Positions 12,702 through 24,830 are shown, counted from the stretch's first letter. The stretch is 64,000 bases of DNA from Cyathus striatus (GCA_025738555.1 JAOVFP010000022.1:1674001-1738000); one strand, 5' to 3'. Made by a program: numbers and translations. The notes: a model not told the origin generated them from the letters alone.

Positions 12702-13476
12702 AGTACGGGCCTACGGCAGGAGAGGGGATGCCTGTCAAGCTGAGACACTCCATATCTAAAAAGCTGTTAAGAGATATTCTTGGGCGGTAAAAGACAGATG
12801 CTGTAGTCTACACGCGGCAGCTGGGTGCATATGGAGTAACAGCTGGCATTGGAGAGCGGCGAGAATACGCCGTAATTCTACCACGCAGAGATTTAAGACC
12901 GAGTTCAAGTTGAACGCTGAACGTTTGAACGTTGAGGCCTTGGGGTATCATTGACAGTATTTGCGAGAAATTGACAACATGTGTAAGGTTGACTGAAAAG
13001 TAGACGGCTAGCCTTTAATATGAAGATGATGATGATAAGCGGAGGCTGCAAGCTGAGAAAGAACGTTCAAGCTTGCAGGAGGTTAGTGTTGCCGCGAGGT
13101 GAGGCTTTGAGGTGCCGGTGAGGTCTTACCAAGGTGTCGGCTAATTCACCTCGAGGCAGCTTGAGGTGATATCGATTTACCACTGAGACGATGCACTGTG
13201 TGCATCTGTTTGGTTGGGTTCAGCAAATATTTAAATCTCCGAACAAAATAACTTATTCGCATCACTCGGAGACTTGCGAACTAAGAAAAGTAAGTATGCA
13301 CATGTAATCTTGCAACGTTGCATCGGTACATACTTATCATAAATCCGCAATCTCCAACACAAGCTATATATATAAATCATAAAATAAGTAAATGGGTATT
13401 TACTACGTCGACAATGTCATACATTCATTAAGTAGCTGCATAATAACATTCTCTGTCAAAATTCTCTTTATTCAGC
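12702..13476. other. Spacer between DUF6535 and DUF6533 genes
   Basis: No gene is seen. Parts of 12830-13340 match 23800-24650 (shared 'ccttgg', 'gcctttaatatgaagatgatgat' and 'gcaacgttgcat...ggtacatactta' stretches), so this is the ancestral spacer into which the inverted-repeat element at 24075-24500 has inserted in the other copy. It should contain the promoter of the DUF6535 gene. Confidence 0.45.
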
Positions 13477-15060
13477 TCAAGCTCCCAATCTTTCATTAAA
13501 GGTCGTCAACTCGACGGCGTTGGCAGTTTCATGTTGTCCTCTAAAGAACTGAATAGTAGCCTCGCCGCCACCAGTAGAGCGTAAAGTTGCTTCATCCGTT
13601 GAAGTAGGATTTTTATAGTGGATTGTTCGCACAGAAATAAGTAGGCGACTGGCAAATATGCTTGGAAGAACAAAGCCAAAAGAAGTGCCTAATTCATTTA
13701 GAGTGAGCTGATGTTGCAAGTACATGAGTAATTTATAATATTTGATAAGGAAAATATTGAAATTCATACCCGATTAATATACCACAACACAAAATTTCCG
13801 GCGTAAACCCAAAATATGCTAGAGAGTGGGTTAAATGGACGCTCCACAATATGAACTTGGAAGCTTACACGATGAAATAAAGTACCGATTCTCTTGTGAG
13901 TTGTTGCATCAATCGCCCCCCTCCCGCAGACTGGCGATGATCCCATGCCATACGGAGGGCTAGTAGAAGGAAAATTGTTTCGATAATAATAACGACGACC
14001 CAGTAGTATACTACCCAGTGAGTTCCATCTTGTGGGTCTCCATCCGCGCAGATATTGACTCCAGGGAATGGCTCATTTGTCCCTAAGTGATTCAATAGTA
14101 TCACAACCCATTACACTTAGTAAAAAATTAGAACTTGGTGCGCGTACCAATTAGTTTTTCGTTAGGAATTCCGAAGAAACATCCCATTGTAACTGCTTCA
14201 CCCAATGTCAAAAATACCTAAAATCGAAGAAGCATACTCTTAAATTGTACTTACAAAACTTAAAATCCTGAAAGTAATCCACTTACGAAAAGCGCTAAAA
14301 TTCTTTTGGAATTCCCATACATCGCCCACAGTCTCAACTGCAGTATAACTACATGCAATTAGATTGTAAATGTTAGTAATATTGGACATGAGTTCACCAT
14401 GAGTTGTTATGGTCTGTAGACTTGCGCCTGTATTTTGCCAATGAAAGAAGGTTAGACCTGTGAAGTCGCAGCGATATGTGAGATACCAAATGGGTTAATT
14501 TAGCCAGGTACGCACATCTACAAATTAGACATTGAACATGTTTCATGCTCCATATGATAGGTGGATCTTACGTCTTTCCTAGGCTGTTAGTATCTTTCTA
14601 AAAAGACATAGTGATACGTACTTCAAGAGAAGGATGTGGAAGCATGTAAACTACACCAATATTAGGGAGATATTTCTGTGAAAAGACCAGAACTGTACCA
14701 ACCAACGGCATTGGCTCTGAATTTAAATTTCTTAGCAAGTGCAACTAACTGTAGAAACATGAATACATACATATTGAAAATTACGCTGTAGTATCGATTC
14801 TGACATGACTCAAGGTGAGCGTAGGTTCTTGCTTGCTCAGCTATAGTAAAATGCTATACCCATAGAAAAAGACATTTCCCAATGGACCAGCGGTGGTTCT
14901 TTGCAAAATAACGCTAAGCGTCCCGAATACTTTCAATGAAAACGGCGTACCCAAAATAAATTGACCTGTGGCTGTCGTCAGAGGTCTTAATAGAATTTGT
15001 AAATACTTCACTCACTTCAGAATCAAGCTGCAGAACTAGCACAATTGAGTTTCAAAACAC
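13477..15060 (-). CDS. DUF6533 multi-pass membrane protein, copy 2
   Basis: Paralogue of the gene at 3119-4720 with the same exon order. 3' exons: 14217-14148, 14082-13869, 13818-13770 and 13707-13477 (stop). They encode 'TLGEAVTMGCFFGIPN', 'CADGDPQDGTHWVVYYW', a helix 'IIETIFLLLALRM', 'FWVYAGNFVLWYINR' and 'LTLNELGTSFGFVLPSIFASRLLISVR'. Upstream, 'LRLWAMYGNSKRILALF' and 'HRWSIGKCLFLW' confirm the family. At the exon near 14082 the acceptor used in copy 1 has lost its AG; the next usable AG gives an exon 18 nt shorter that keeps phase, so the protein would lack six residues there. The 5' end is approximate. Function is unknown. Confidence 0.65.
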
Positions 15061-16341
15061 CACCGAAGATAAAAGGAGAGACCGGACATACAATATTCAT
15101 ATGTAATGAGAGCTGCAGTGCACACTATTATGTAAGCCGAATATGATGAGTTATTAGAGCTCAGAAAAACTGGGAATAATGCGTACAATATGCTTTTCGC
15201 TCCCAGCCGGCTTGAACTAGAGGCTCAAAACTGGGCATGGCTACGTCTGAGGAAGATATCCGAATCCTGTTAATATATACGTAAAAGCGCACATACAAAT
15301 GTTGCGAGCAATTCATGAGCGCTACGTTTACGTCGTAAGGGCTTATAATTTTGGAGATTTAAAACTCTAACGCAATCAAATGTTCACATGGCTATAATTA
15401 GAAGCCAATCCACAACGAAGTTAAAATTACATGTCGTCTAGAAGCTGATGACCATGGCGGTGATTGTATCAGGATACTGGAGTAGCCTTACTTACCGCAG
15501 CATTTAGAAACACAGAATAAATTTCTAAACACCTTAAGCGAGATGAAAATGAGATTTGCTGTTCTAATCGGTCCTAGTTGACAGCTGAATATGACCCCCT
15601 TCCAGATTTTGAGTCTGGAGGCCTCCCCCTCCTCTCCAGTTCTAAACACACTTCACAAACCTTTTTTCAGTCTCCGATGTCAATCGCCCCTTCAAGGAGA
15701 TCTTATCGCCACTCATACTCATCTACCATAGCTTGTTAGCTCATCCATCTGTTGTGTATTCATGGGGACATTGAAATATTGGTACTATGGGTCTTGCTTC
15801 CTGTAGACATATAGCCCTCGACATGATGTGTATATATAGTAATAGTATAGCTACCCGGATAGGGAGAAATGATGAATATCCAACTGAACATGATAAAGTA
15901 ATAACAATGTCCCTGTTCCATCCGAATTTTGCAGGCTTTGAACTTCAACATTGTTATCATCTTCCAGCAGTTGCCAATGATATAACATGTCTATATACAT
16001 CTCCAAGTACTTCATGTTATTGAGACTTAGGGTGATATAGTTGCGATAAGATTAGTAAAAGGACAGGAGTGCAATTTAAAAATCTGTAACATAAATTTAT
16101 GATGTGTATGTACAAGTGTCCTACGGTTTAGATACTCAGACCTACTTTTGCCGAGCGCCACTCAGTTAAGGTTTAGAAAAGTAGTCTGTGTTTATAAACA
16201 CTGCAGTAGGGCACCCAGTTATGTAGCACTTAAGATTCTGTTAATAGTAATTTAATTAGTAGTCTGTCTACTGTTGAACTCTGAAGGTGAAGCACCTATC
16301 ACAGTGTGATGAAAGATTTATATGTCTATCATGACTGCTAT
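15061..16341. other. Spacer, partly duplicated
   Basis: 15100-15480 is the second copy of 4790-5110. From 15480 to 16340 I see no gene: only short open frames (15760-15960 and 15787-16023) without similarity or domain. Region 16300-16341 is the left flank of the transposon at 16344. Confidence 0.45.
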
Positions 16342-16343
16342 TA

Positions 16344-16618
16344 CTGTATCAATACGACCAAGTGTTCGCCACTTTTCAGCGTGACAGCCATGAACACTCG
16401 GACCCTCTGTTCAAAGGGCCATGCTGGGTGTGACAAAAATTATAAGTGTTCATGGGGATCTACGCGAGCGAAGCGAGCGGCCGAAAATTCAACCTTAACC
16501 TCAATTTTTTCGCCGTATCTCTGTTCAAAATGCTCTGTGACGCGTGACAAACAGGACATCTGTTCCTGTTCATGACCCTGTGTGACGCGTCACCGAACAC
16601 TTGGTCGTATTGATACAG
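16344..16618. mobile_element. MITE with 25-bp terminal inverted repeats and TA target duplication
   Basis: A 275-bp element begins 'ctgtatcaatacgaccaagt' and ends with the exact reverse complement; the perfect inverted repeat is 25 bp. It is flanked by TA at 16342-16343 and 16619-16620. The older copy of this spacer at the window's left end reads 'gactgtcat-TA-gacgaatatgg' around base 26, where this copy reads 'gactgctat-TA-[element]-TA-gaagaatatgg', so the empty site is visible. Inside are palindromic 'gtgacgcgtcac' and 'tgttcctgttcatgac' subterminal repeats. No transposase is encoded. The TA duplication points to a Tc1/mariner-type helper by analogy. Confidence 0.9.
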
Positions 16619-16839
16619 TAGAAGAATATGGTAGTCACCAAGTTTTGTTCATTTATATTCCCTTGCAACTTAATACTTGAAGGAGTGAAACCTGCCAATA
16701 TTTCCAGAACTGCTTTTATTTTATTCAAATCTATTCAAACGTGAATAGATTCCTACGGAAAGGCATCTACTCAAAATATAGCGAATCAAGGGTGTAGCGC
16801 GGCTACAGAAATTTGTCTTCCCGTAGTAACCATATTTTA

Positions 16840-17712
16840 CAGGATCTTGGATTATTACGGTAAAGGTCGTTCCGAAAAGTGCCCTATTTTAAGAATTTCT
16901 GTCTGTCCAGGTTTTGCGAAAATTTGTCCGTTTTCGGAATGACATACCAATCTTTCGTCAAAGTTTGTCCGGAAAATGCGGAATGACCTTCCAGAGGTCA
17001 AATTTTGTCCGAAATTTCGGAACGACCTCTAGAAACGGTATTTTTTTTCGGACAGTCCAGTTCTTGATGGTTTTGAGGTTTCTGGGCTTTTGGAAAGCTT
17101 AGACCATTCAGTTATGGTGAATTCAAGTGTTTAAAAATACTAAACTACTTATCTAACTATTTTCACTTTGTAAACACTTCATTGCCAATTTTAATCGCAT
17201 TAAATCCGAAGTCCAACCGTTCATAAAGCCCAGAGCATGGAGTCCATGTTGTTTTGCAATACTTTAAATCTGGTTTTTGGGACAGATTTGGGAAGATGTA
17301 ATAGCACAAAGTTAATAGTGCTTCACACGAAGTCAAATGTGTAAAGTGAAGAATATCGAGACCTGACCTAGCAGCAGTTTAAGTTGTATTTTTGCGGGAT
17401 CATATCACAACCAATGAGAGGATGCTAAAAATACATTTTCCGTGAATTGTACTATTTTTTATGGCCTAGTGCCAAATTTTTGGGTCAAAAAACAAAAAAA
17501 AATCGGAAATTGAAACATTGGCTCGTGGAATCTTAATTAATACATCGTAACTACGCTATTCCGACGGTTTTCGGAGTTTAAAACTTATTTGTCATTGCTG
17601 AAAAACTCACTTAAGTTCACTCAAAAAATTGGCGGGTTTTGCCTGTCGTGGACTGTATAGTTCCCAAAATTTTGTCCGCTTCGCAAAACGACCTTCACCG
17701 TAACAACCCAGG
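16840..17712. mobile_element. Non-autonomous element with imperfect ~30-bp inverted repeats
   Basis: The left end (aggatcttggattattacgg, then taaaggtcgtt) and the reverse complement of the right end (aggggtcctgggttgttacgg, then tgaaggtcgtt) pair over about 30 bp with a few mismatches. The interior, about 870 bp and AT-rich, carries repeated 'cgga(a)tgacctt' and 'ttttgtccg' motifs near 16915-17060. It has no coding potential beyond a 62-codon frame that is part of the repeats. The third copy of this spacer (about 120-490) lacks it. No clear target duplication was found, so the superfamily is open. Confidence 0.65.
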
Positions 17713-18029
17713 ACCCCTATCTCACCCGCGGCAAATACAAGGGAGTCCCAAGTAAATATTCCTAATCTGGTATCGTGCTTCTTGCTGATAGTAGCCGATC
17801 AAGCTGATAGTACTTACGAAAGAATGATCATTGAAGTGAGTTCAAACGTACTGTACCGATCAAATCAATTCGGCACCCCTCTTGGTGCCAGTGCACTTCT
17901 GTGATATAGAAGCTGCTACCTCATGGTGACCACTACAACCGCCAAACAACCCCAGCGCCCAGTTTCAACATTCTGTCTTCCAGTTAAAGGGCGATTTAGC
18001 TATCAACTGCGAACTGAGACAATTCTACC

Positions 18030-19668
18030 ATGAGCACAGGATCATATAACCACGGAGTAGTATATACACCCTCGACGATCCCTTCCTCGACCATAAAGCC
18101 TATTCAGCTGGAAGATCTAGGAATAGGTATGAACACCTAACTTTAATGTTAGACACACAAGGATGACCATGTCACAGAATTCATACGTGTGCAATGGGTC
18201 GACCTTACCAATACAGTCAGGATGCGAGTGCTATCGCTTGCATACTTCAGAAAGCTGATTGCAGGCTCCAGACCAGGAGTTGGTGTTACGAAGGCCACTC
18301 TTGGAGTCGTCTATTTGAGTATTGCTCCTGGATTTACTTCCATTGGGGAATATCTCTATGCCCTAGACCTCGACACAATCAGACTGTGCCCATACGCAGT
18401 AGGTCATGCAAGTATTATGGGGTGGTTCCAGGAGAAATCACCTTCTACACTTCCCAATGGATCATTGTCAGTGACTGTAGACTTATGTCCCAGAACTATG
18501 CTTCACCGTATCGTAGAGTGAGTATACTTTATCATGAATGCATTGGCTATTCTAATGTCAAACATTAACTAGGGAAGCAAGAGTAACAGAAAGAATAGAA
18601 TTTCTTGTCGGATTTGAAAGCGAGTTCATTCTGCTTCATGCTGGAACCGGCGACGACATCAAGGCTGTCAGCGATCATGCCTGGGCAGCTGCAAGAGCTT
18701 TTGACTCAGGTTCAGTTTCAGAGAAGGTCGTTGATGAAATCGCGAAAGCAGTTCAGCGATCAGGAATCGAAGTTCAATTGTACCATGCCGAAGCAGCACC
18801 TGGTCAGGTGTGTGTTTCTCATAAAGTGTGACGAAGAAAGATTACTTATTATTCTATAGTATGAACTTGTTACTGGGCCTCTACCTCCTTTACAAGCTAC
18901 AGATGCGCTAATTCACACCCGAGAAATAATTTACAACGTAGCAGCTGCTCATGGATTGCGTGCCACATTTGCGCCAAAACTGTATATGATGAGTACGGGT
19001 AGTGCTGCCCATGCTCATATATCAGTTCACTCGACCATAAACTCTTTGAAGGGAAAGGAGATGACACAATATGAGACGTCATTTTTAGCAGGTGTATTAA
19101 ACCATCTCCCGTCTCTGGAAGCGCTTACCATGCCTATACCTGCTTCTTATCATCGACTCGCAGATGGTGCATGGGCCGGAGGTACATATATCTGTTGGGG
19201 AACTGAGAATCGTGAAGCCCCAGTGCGCCTTACGAATTCAAACTCGCCTAACAGCCGTCGCTTCGAAATGCGATTCATAGATGGAACCGCAAATCCATAT
19301 ATTGCATTGAGTGGGATACTATCTGCTGGAGTAGATGGTATACGTTCAAAATCTCCATTAACCATAGCAGATTGTCCGGGTCCTTTAAGTGCAGCTCAAT
19401 TGACCGAAGATCAACGGAGGTCGAAAGGCATAACCGAACGTATGGCTTTAACCTGGGACGAATCTCGCCAGTATCTTTCGGATGATTCCATGCTGAAAAA
19501 AGCTTTTGGATCATCCGTACTAGAAAGCTACCTAGCTGTAAACAAGGTCTGCCATTTGGTTTGGTTTTATGTCCTAAGCTTATTTCTCTTTCGCAGACTT
19601 TAGCGGAAGCACTTGGTCAAGACCCGGAGGAGGAAGCGCGCCTGAAACGTTTGTCGCTGTTTTATTAG
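18030..19668 (+). CDS. FluG-type glutamine synthetase family protein
   Basis: Five exons: 18030-18126, 18178-18517, 18573-18807, 18860-19546 and 19597-19668; all phases agree and give 476 aa. The N-terminal part carries 'FIRVQWVDLTNTVR' and 'CPYAVGHASIMGWF' (beta-grasp region). The catalytic domain has the metal-binding 'GFESEF' (E161, E163), 'AEAAPGQYE' (E219, E226), 'HAHISVH' (275-281), 'NREAPVR' (R342, R347) and 'FEMRFIDGTANPY' (E360, R362). It forms an acyl-phosphate and joins ammonia or an amine to a glutamate-like acid; the class includes fungal FluG C-termini and gamma-glutamyl-amine ligases, so the substrate may not be ammonia. The amino-acid/GABA permease follows 0.8 kb downstream in the same direction and both were duplicated together, which suggests amine or amino-acid nitrogen use. 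The start fits 'MSTGSYNHG'. Confidence 0.9.
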
Positions 19669-20441
19669 AAATGATGTTGAGTAAGCTATCCAATTATAAA
19701 TTTAATCTGATTCCGGCTGCCTCCACTGTAAGTAGCACGTGTCCATGTTATTGTCAACGTCGAAGCCAGTGGATGTCAGCGTGTCACCCAAGAATCTTAT
19801 CATTTAAACTTAGGGCTCACAAGCGCTTAAGCGCCTGTTCCCACGGAGCACCCACCAACGCACACCCTGCATGCGGCAGTAAGATCCTAAATAAAACCAT
19901 TGCATATGGGCACTGGCGACAACATAAGTTTAGTAACGATAACACATTCTACACATTCCCATACAGCAGCTGTGAACAGCTGTGAACTTGATAAGACTGA
20001 GGGAAATTGATATCCCTTTAAGGCCGAACCTTAAGGGATATCGGTTCCCATCAGCCTCCTTCCTTATATGTGAACTTCGCAAGATAGATGAAAGCAATAC
20101 GGAAGCTACTAAGTAATGAGCTCTGGTATGGTCCTGAGCCACAAGGTTTTGCAACATAATCTGAATGTTCAACACAACAGCACGCTTTGTAAATATACTT
20201 TTTTATAAGTTAAGTACGATGGTTTCCATTAATATCGGCAACGAGGTCGTGCCTGTGGGGTGTAATGCGACGTGATTGCGTAGAAATGCGGGGCTCCGCC
20301 GGCATATCAAGCGTTAATTATATGTATGGGAAGCAACTCCAGATGGAAATATGTCGATCGTTAAGTACTGGAGCTCGGAGCTTCTCTGATAGACTGTGCT
20401 CGCTAACCCCTTCAAGTCCTTGCCATTCCCCTTCAAATAGC
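19669..20441. other. Spacer between GS and permease
   Basis: No gene is seen. It holds the GS 3' flank (matching about 920-1240), a short palindrome-like 'gatatccctttaaggccgaaccttaagggatatc' arm pair at 20008-20041 that could fold as a hairpin, and the permease promoter region, with ATGs upstream of the chosen start at 20264 and 20322. Confidence 0.45.
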
Positions 20442-22723
20442 ATGCTTCAGGAGAAAACCTCTAAGACTTCTGAAGTTATTCCGGTTGACCAGGACGAGTT
20501 GTTGCTGGCTAGCCTTGGCTACAAGCAAGGTACTGTAGCAACGGCCTTCACATGAATTCATGATCCTAACCAACAGACCTATTGCGAGGTAGAATTTAAG
20601 CGTAACTTCAGTCCTCTTGAAGTATTTGGGGTAGGATTCAGCATCATTGGTTTGGTGCCATCAATTACGTAGGAGGCTTCGTATCGTATACTTTGTAAGC
20701 CTTATTTAAAACCCCAATACAGATCGGTGCTTGTCTACTCTATACCGTATGGCGGGCCCTCCGCTATGATATGGGGTGTAAGTACTACTTTAATGTAAGC
20801 CGGATAAGAGAGATTTACAGGAACAAGTGGACAACATGCAGTATCTTCCTCGCTGTCATCACTTTAGCATTGGCGGAACTTGGCTCTATGGCCCCTACTT
20901 CAGGAGGGCTCTATTACTGGACATTTATGTTTTCATCTCACAAGTGGCGCTGTCTTCTCTCATGGATCGTAGGCTGTATGTAACGTCTTCACATATTGGT
21001 CAGGTCTAACACTTAACAGATTCTAATACCGTCGGAAACATTGCGGGCGTCGCTTCGCTCGACTGGGGTTGTGCAGTGCAAATTATGGCTGCAGTTAGCA
21101 TCGGCTCTGGTTTGACATTTCAACCGACACCAGCTCAGACATTGTATGCTCAATCTTCATGATCAAGAATGCAAATTAATATTTACGTTCTTTAACATTA
21201 GTGGAGTTTACTGTGCTCTTCTTCTGTGCCATGCCATTATATGTAGTCTAAACCCTATCGTTATTGCAAGATTACAGATACCGTACATTATCATCAACAT
21301 CTTGTAAGTCATTCTTTTTCAAATTTAAAAATTTTACTAACAAACTTCAGGCTGTGTCTAGCAGTTATCATCGGTGTACCTGCGGCGACACCTAAAGAAT
21401 TTATTAACAGCGCTGGATATGTATTTGGGAATTTCACAAATATCTCAGGGTGGACCAACGGCTATGCATTTATTCTAAGCTTTCTCAGTCCTCTATGGAC
21501 TATAGGTAAGTATTACATCTTCGTTAAAAATAAAAATGTCGATGTTAGTGCAGGGGGTTTCGATTCTACTATTCATATCAGTGAAGAGGCCTCTAATGCG
21601 AGTATTGCTATTCCTTACGCCATCATTTTTGCCACAATGTCCGGTATTATACTTGGCTGGGGTAAGGAAGGTAATTTTTGATATATCTTAACTGAAGTTG
21701 ACTTCATTAAATTCAGGCCTGAACGTAACTCTTGCGTTTTGCATGGGAAATAATCTTGGAGACATCTTGGAAAGTCCTATAGAACAGCCTATGGCAACGG
21801 TACGCCCTAGGAGTCCTTCTAAACGACACAACATAACATTTACCTCGAATCAGATTCTTTTCAACTCGTTTGGGCAAAAGGGAACATTAGCGATTTGGGC
21901 TTTTATTGTAGTGATTCAGTAGGTCTTAACATAACATAATGTGGCGCTAATCCTTTTCTAATGGTTATATGTAGGTTTACTATGACAACTAGCCTGGTAA
22001 GAAGACCAAGTTCGATAATTTGCATAAGATTTCAGATATTTGACCTATCACACGATCCTAGTTGACGAGTTGCTCACGCCAGGTTTTTGCCTTCTCGCGC
22101 GATGGAGCATTACCATTCTCAAAATGGTTGTATCGTATCCACCCCAAAACACACGCACCTGTTAACTGCGTATGGTCTGCTACATTTTTATCTGGACTTT
22201 TTGGACTTCTAGCGTTTGCTGGACCTGCTGCGATTGGGGCCATTTTCTCTATTGCTGTGACTAGCCAATATATTGTTTACTCAATACCGATATCCGCTCG
22301 CTACCTTGGAGGCAAGGATCTTCGGCCTGGACCTTTTAGGTTAGGAATACTGGTAACGCTTTCGCGAATCTTTTCTACCCATGACTATCTAATACACTTT
22401 TACAGAGCAAGCCAGTTGCAGCTGTAGCGGTAACCTGGATGGTCTTCATTATAATCGTGTTCTTCTTCCCAGCCACGCCTAATCCTGAAGCGAGTAACAT
22501 GAACTATACAGTGGTTGTGCTTGGTATGCAGCACACAATTATGTGTATTAAGAAGATCTAACCCTATTTCTATTTAGGGGGGACAGTTGTCTTGTCCATC
22601 ATTTACTACTACTTTCCGAAGTATGGCGGGGTGCATTGGTTCAAAGGACCCATTGCAAACATTGAGGTCCCAGAAAACCGAGCCGCCAACGATAGCGAGC
22701 GAGATGTTACAGACAAGAGTTAA
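20442..22723 (+). CDS. GABA/amino-acid permease (APC superfamily)
   Basis: Fourteen exons: 20442-20529, 20593-20668, 20723-20777, 20828-20975, 21020-21143, 21202-21303, 21351-21505, 21554-21661, 21717-21799, 21854-21918, 21975-21996, 22062-22352, 22406-22523 and 22578-22723. They join in phase to 526 aa. Family signatures are 'LGYKQEFKRNFSPLEVFG', 'SIPYGGPSAMIWGW', 'LAELGSMAPTSGGLYYWT', 'GFDSTIHISEEASNAS', 'FAFSRDGALPFS' and 'ARYLGGKDLRPGPFRLG', as in the Uga4/Hnm1-like group of 12-helix proton symporters. GABA, choline or another amine/amino acid is the likely cargo; specificity cannot be read. It acts in the plasma membrane or vacuole. The neighbouring GS and the co-duplication suggest uptake feeding that enzyme. 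Exon 11 is only 22 nt. The start at 'MLQEKTSKT' is chosen by family length. Confidence 0.92.
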
Positions 22724-22879
22724 GAGACAGATCAGCATAAGCTACATAATGTAATACACTCGTAAAATTTACGGTTTAGTGCTGAAAGATTTGGCGCCAT
22801 GTCTCCATGTCCATTCCCTTGAGAATATGTATATACTGTCCAAGCATCTGTTTCCATCGAGTATGGTGTCTTCACCTAT

Positions 22880-23800
22880 ATCGTCTATTCGTTCGGAATC
22901 GTTCATGATCTGTTGTCCAATGACAACAATCCAGCTCGAAGTACTTATTGTTAGCTAATAGGATTCCAACATCGGCACAGCCAATCCATAAAAGCCCGTG
23001 ATACTGTCAGCCGGGCGCAATGGAAGATTATGGCAAAAGTCCTCTTGACCTTCACGAACAACTCGATGGAAGAAATGACCAGCATCAAGTAGTCATCCTA
23101 CCACATGTTATCGTGCCTCTTGTACCTATCGCCCTTCGCAAATTCTTCCTCCACTTCGCATTTCAACGACCGGAGGACCTTCCACGACTGGGGACAGGGT
23201 TAGCTGGCTAAGCATAGCGAGGTAAAGGTTCATAACACCTTCCCTAATAACGCGCATCTCGTCTTCACTGAGAACATCGAACTCTTCCCACATGCCGAGT
23301 ATATCCCCCACGGTTGCTTTTAGTACATGAGCATCAAGGTGAGTTTTGTCTTGAACAGAGCTGGCGTGGTAGAAAGCAGGGAAGAAGGTTATCCGAACAT
23401 GGTGGTGGAACAAGGAGCCGGAACGGCCAACGAGTTGGTTTTCCCAATCGAGAATTACGCTCGATGGGTTCACGCCGACGTCGACTACCTGGGCGAGATA
23501 GAGGATAGGGAAGGCGATCTCGTTGTGTGAGGCAACGTTTCCCTACGGACATATATGCCAGCGCGGGGGCCAGGGAAGGGGTTGGTAAACTTACTTCGGG
23601 AAGGACAATTCTAGGCCTGACATTTTAGAAAGTAATTGCAGCGCCATAGGAAAATAATGATACTTGAAGAAAGTTGGAATAAATCCAGCTAGTCTCCACG
23701 TGAAATCGCTGGATACCGGCAGCTAGGTACAGTCGCATCCGAGCTCTATGCTTGGCGGAGGCGCAGTGAACATTTCCCAGGTATGTGCGATCGCGCCCAT
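22880..23800 (-). pseudogene. DUF6535 remnant (second copy)
   Basis: Reverse-strand sequence matches the gene at 10378-12701. Blocks equivalent to 'SNVTLDWENQLV' and 'WEEFDVLSEDEMR' stay open at 23126-23473, with flanking pieces of the C-terminus (22890-23000) and of the 'AGIQRFHVET' segment (near 23690-23740). More than half of the gene, including most membrane helices, is deleted and the ends are in different frames. It closes the second copy of the GS-permease-DUF6535 module. Confidence 0.8.
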
Positions 23801-24074
23801 TGCAGTAACATCAGGCATCGGAGATGTCGTAATTCTACCACGCACTGCGCAGGGAATTAAGACCGAGTTCAAGTTGATGCCTAACGTTGAGGCCTTGGAG
23901 AATCGTTGACAATATTTGCAATAAATTAGAGATGACGTATAGCCTTTAGTATGAAGATGATGATAAACAGAGGCTGTAAAAGACTCTAGTTGGAGAAGAG
24001 CTGAGAACATTTTATGCTTGCAGCGATATTTGAAATTGAATCTTCGAATGAAATAACTACTTATAAGTAAGTAC

Positions 24075-24500
24075 TGGATGACTTCCCGTAAGGATCTGAC
24101 GCAGTCTGACGACGCCAGATTTTCAAACTCCGGTTTATACCTCGCTGATGCCAGACCGTAAGGTAGCTGTCCATCGGCTTCAGATGGATTCAGAAGAGCA
24201 ATAGACTGTGATAGAGTAGGCGAGACCAGGAGGGAGAGGAAGGGAAGCGGACAAAATGGAGATATCGGTTGAGATGAGCCATGTGGAAATGTAACATAGG
24301 TGAGTAAACATACCTTTTGGGGACATCTGGAGGCGTTTCGAAAGCTTTCGCAAGTCTGGCAGAGGGGGGGGGGGGCTCGCCAGATGTCCATGTCTGGCGC
24401 AGTCTGACGGTACTCAAGAATTTGAAATTCTGCTCGGCACCTCGGCACGTCAACATCTGGCGGCGTCAGACTGCGCCAGATCCTTACGGGAAGTCGTCCA
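24075..24500. mobile_element. Inverted-repeat element (MITE-like), ~425 bp
   Basis: The left end 'tggatgacttcccgtaagga' is followed by 'tctgacgcagtctgacg'; the right end is the reverse complement with about two mismatches over 35 bp. The motif 'tctggcgcagtctgacg' recurs inside near 24393-24410. A run of ten G's lies at about 24365-24374. The homologous spacer at 13240-13300 lacks the insert, which supports mobility. No protein is encoded and no certain target duplication was found. Confidence 0.7.
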
Positions 24501-24830
24501 CTTACAATCATGTGATGTGCGAACTACGATAAGTACGAAGTCCCCAAGTCTCCACGCTTGTAACGTTGCAATGTTGCATTGGTACATACTTACTGCCTAC
24601 AGTTTAACGCCTATACTTAGTTAACAGCTCAACATGGTAAGAATCTTATCATAAATCCACAATCTCTACATCGCGGCTTACCCATGCCACTAAGATACCT
24701 TAAGGCACTTAGTCAGCGGACAGATGCGGATTTGGTTAGCGAATCTGACGGTTTTGTTTTGTAACACTGGCCGATATATAAGAACTAGCCACATGTTTAC
24801 AGCGCACAGTGCGAAGCATCACCACCGTTC

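Noticed and set aside
20264..20441. Earlier in-frame ATGs for the permease (20322 and others)
   Set aside because: They add a serine-rich extension not expected in the family; the start at 20442 gives the usual short N-tail before 'LGYKQEF'.
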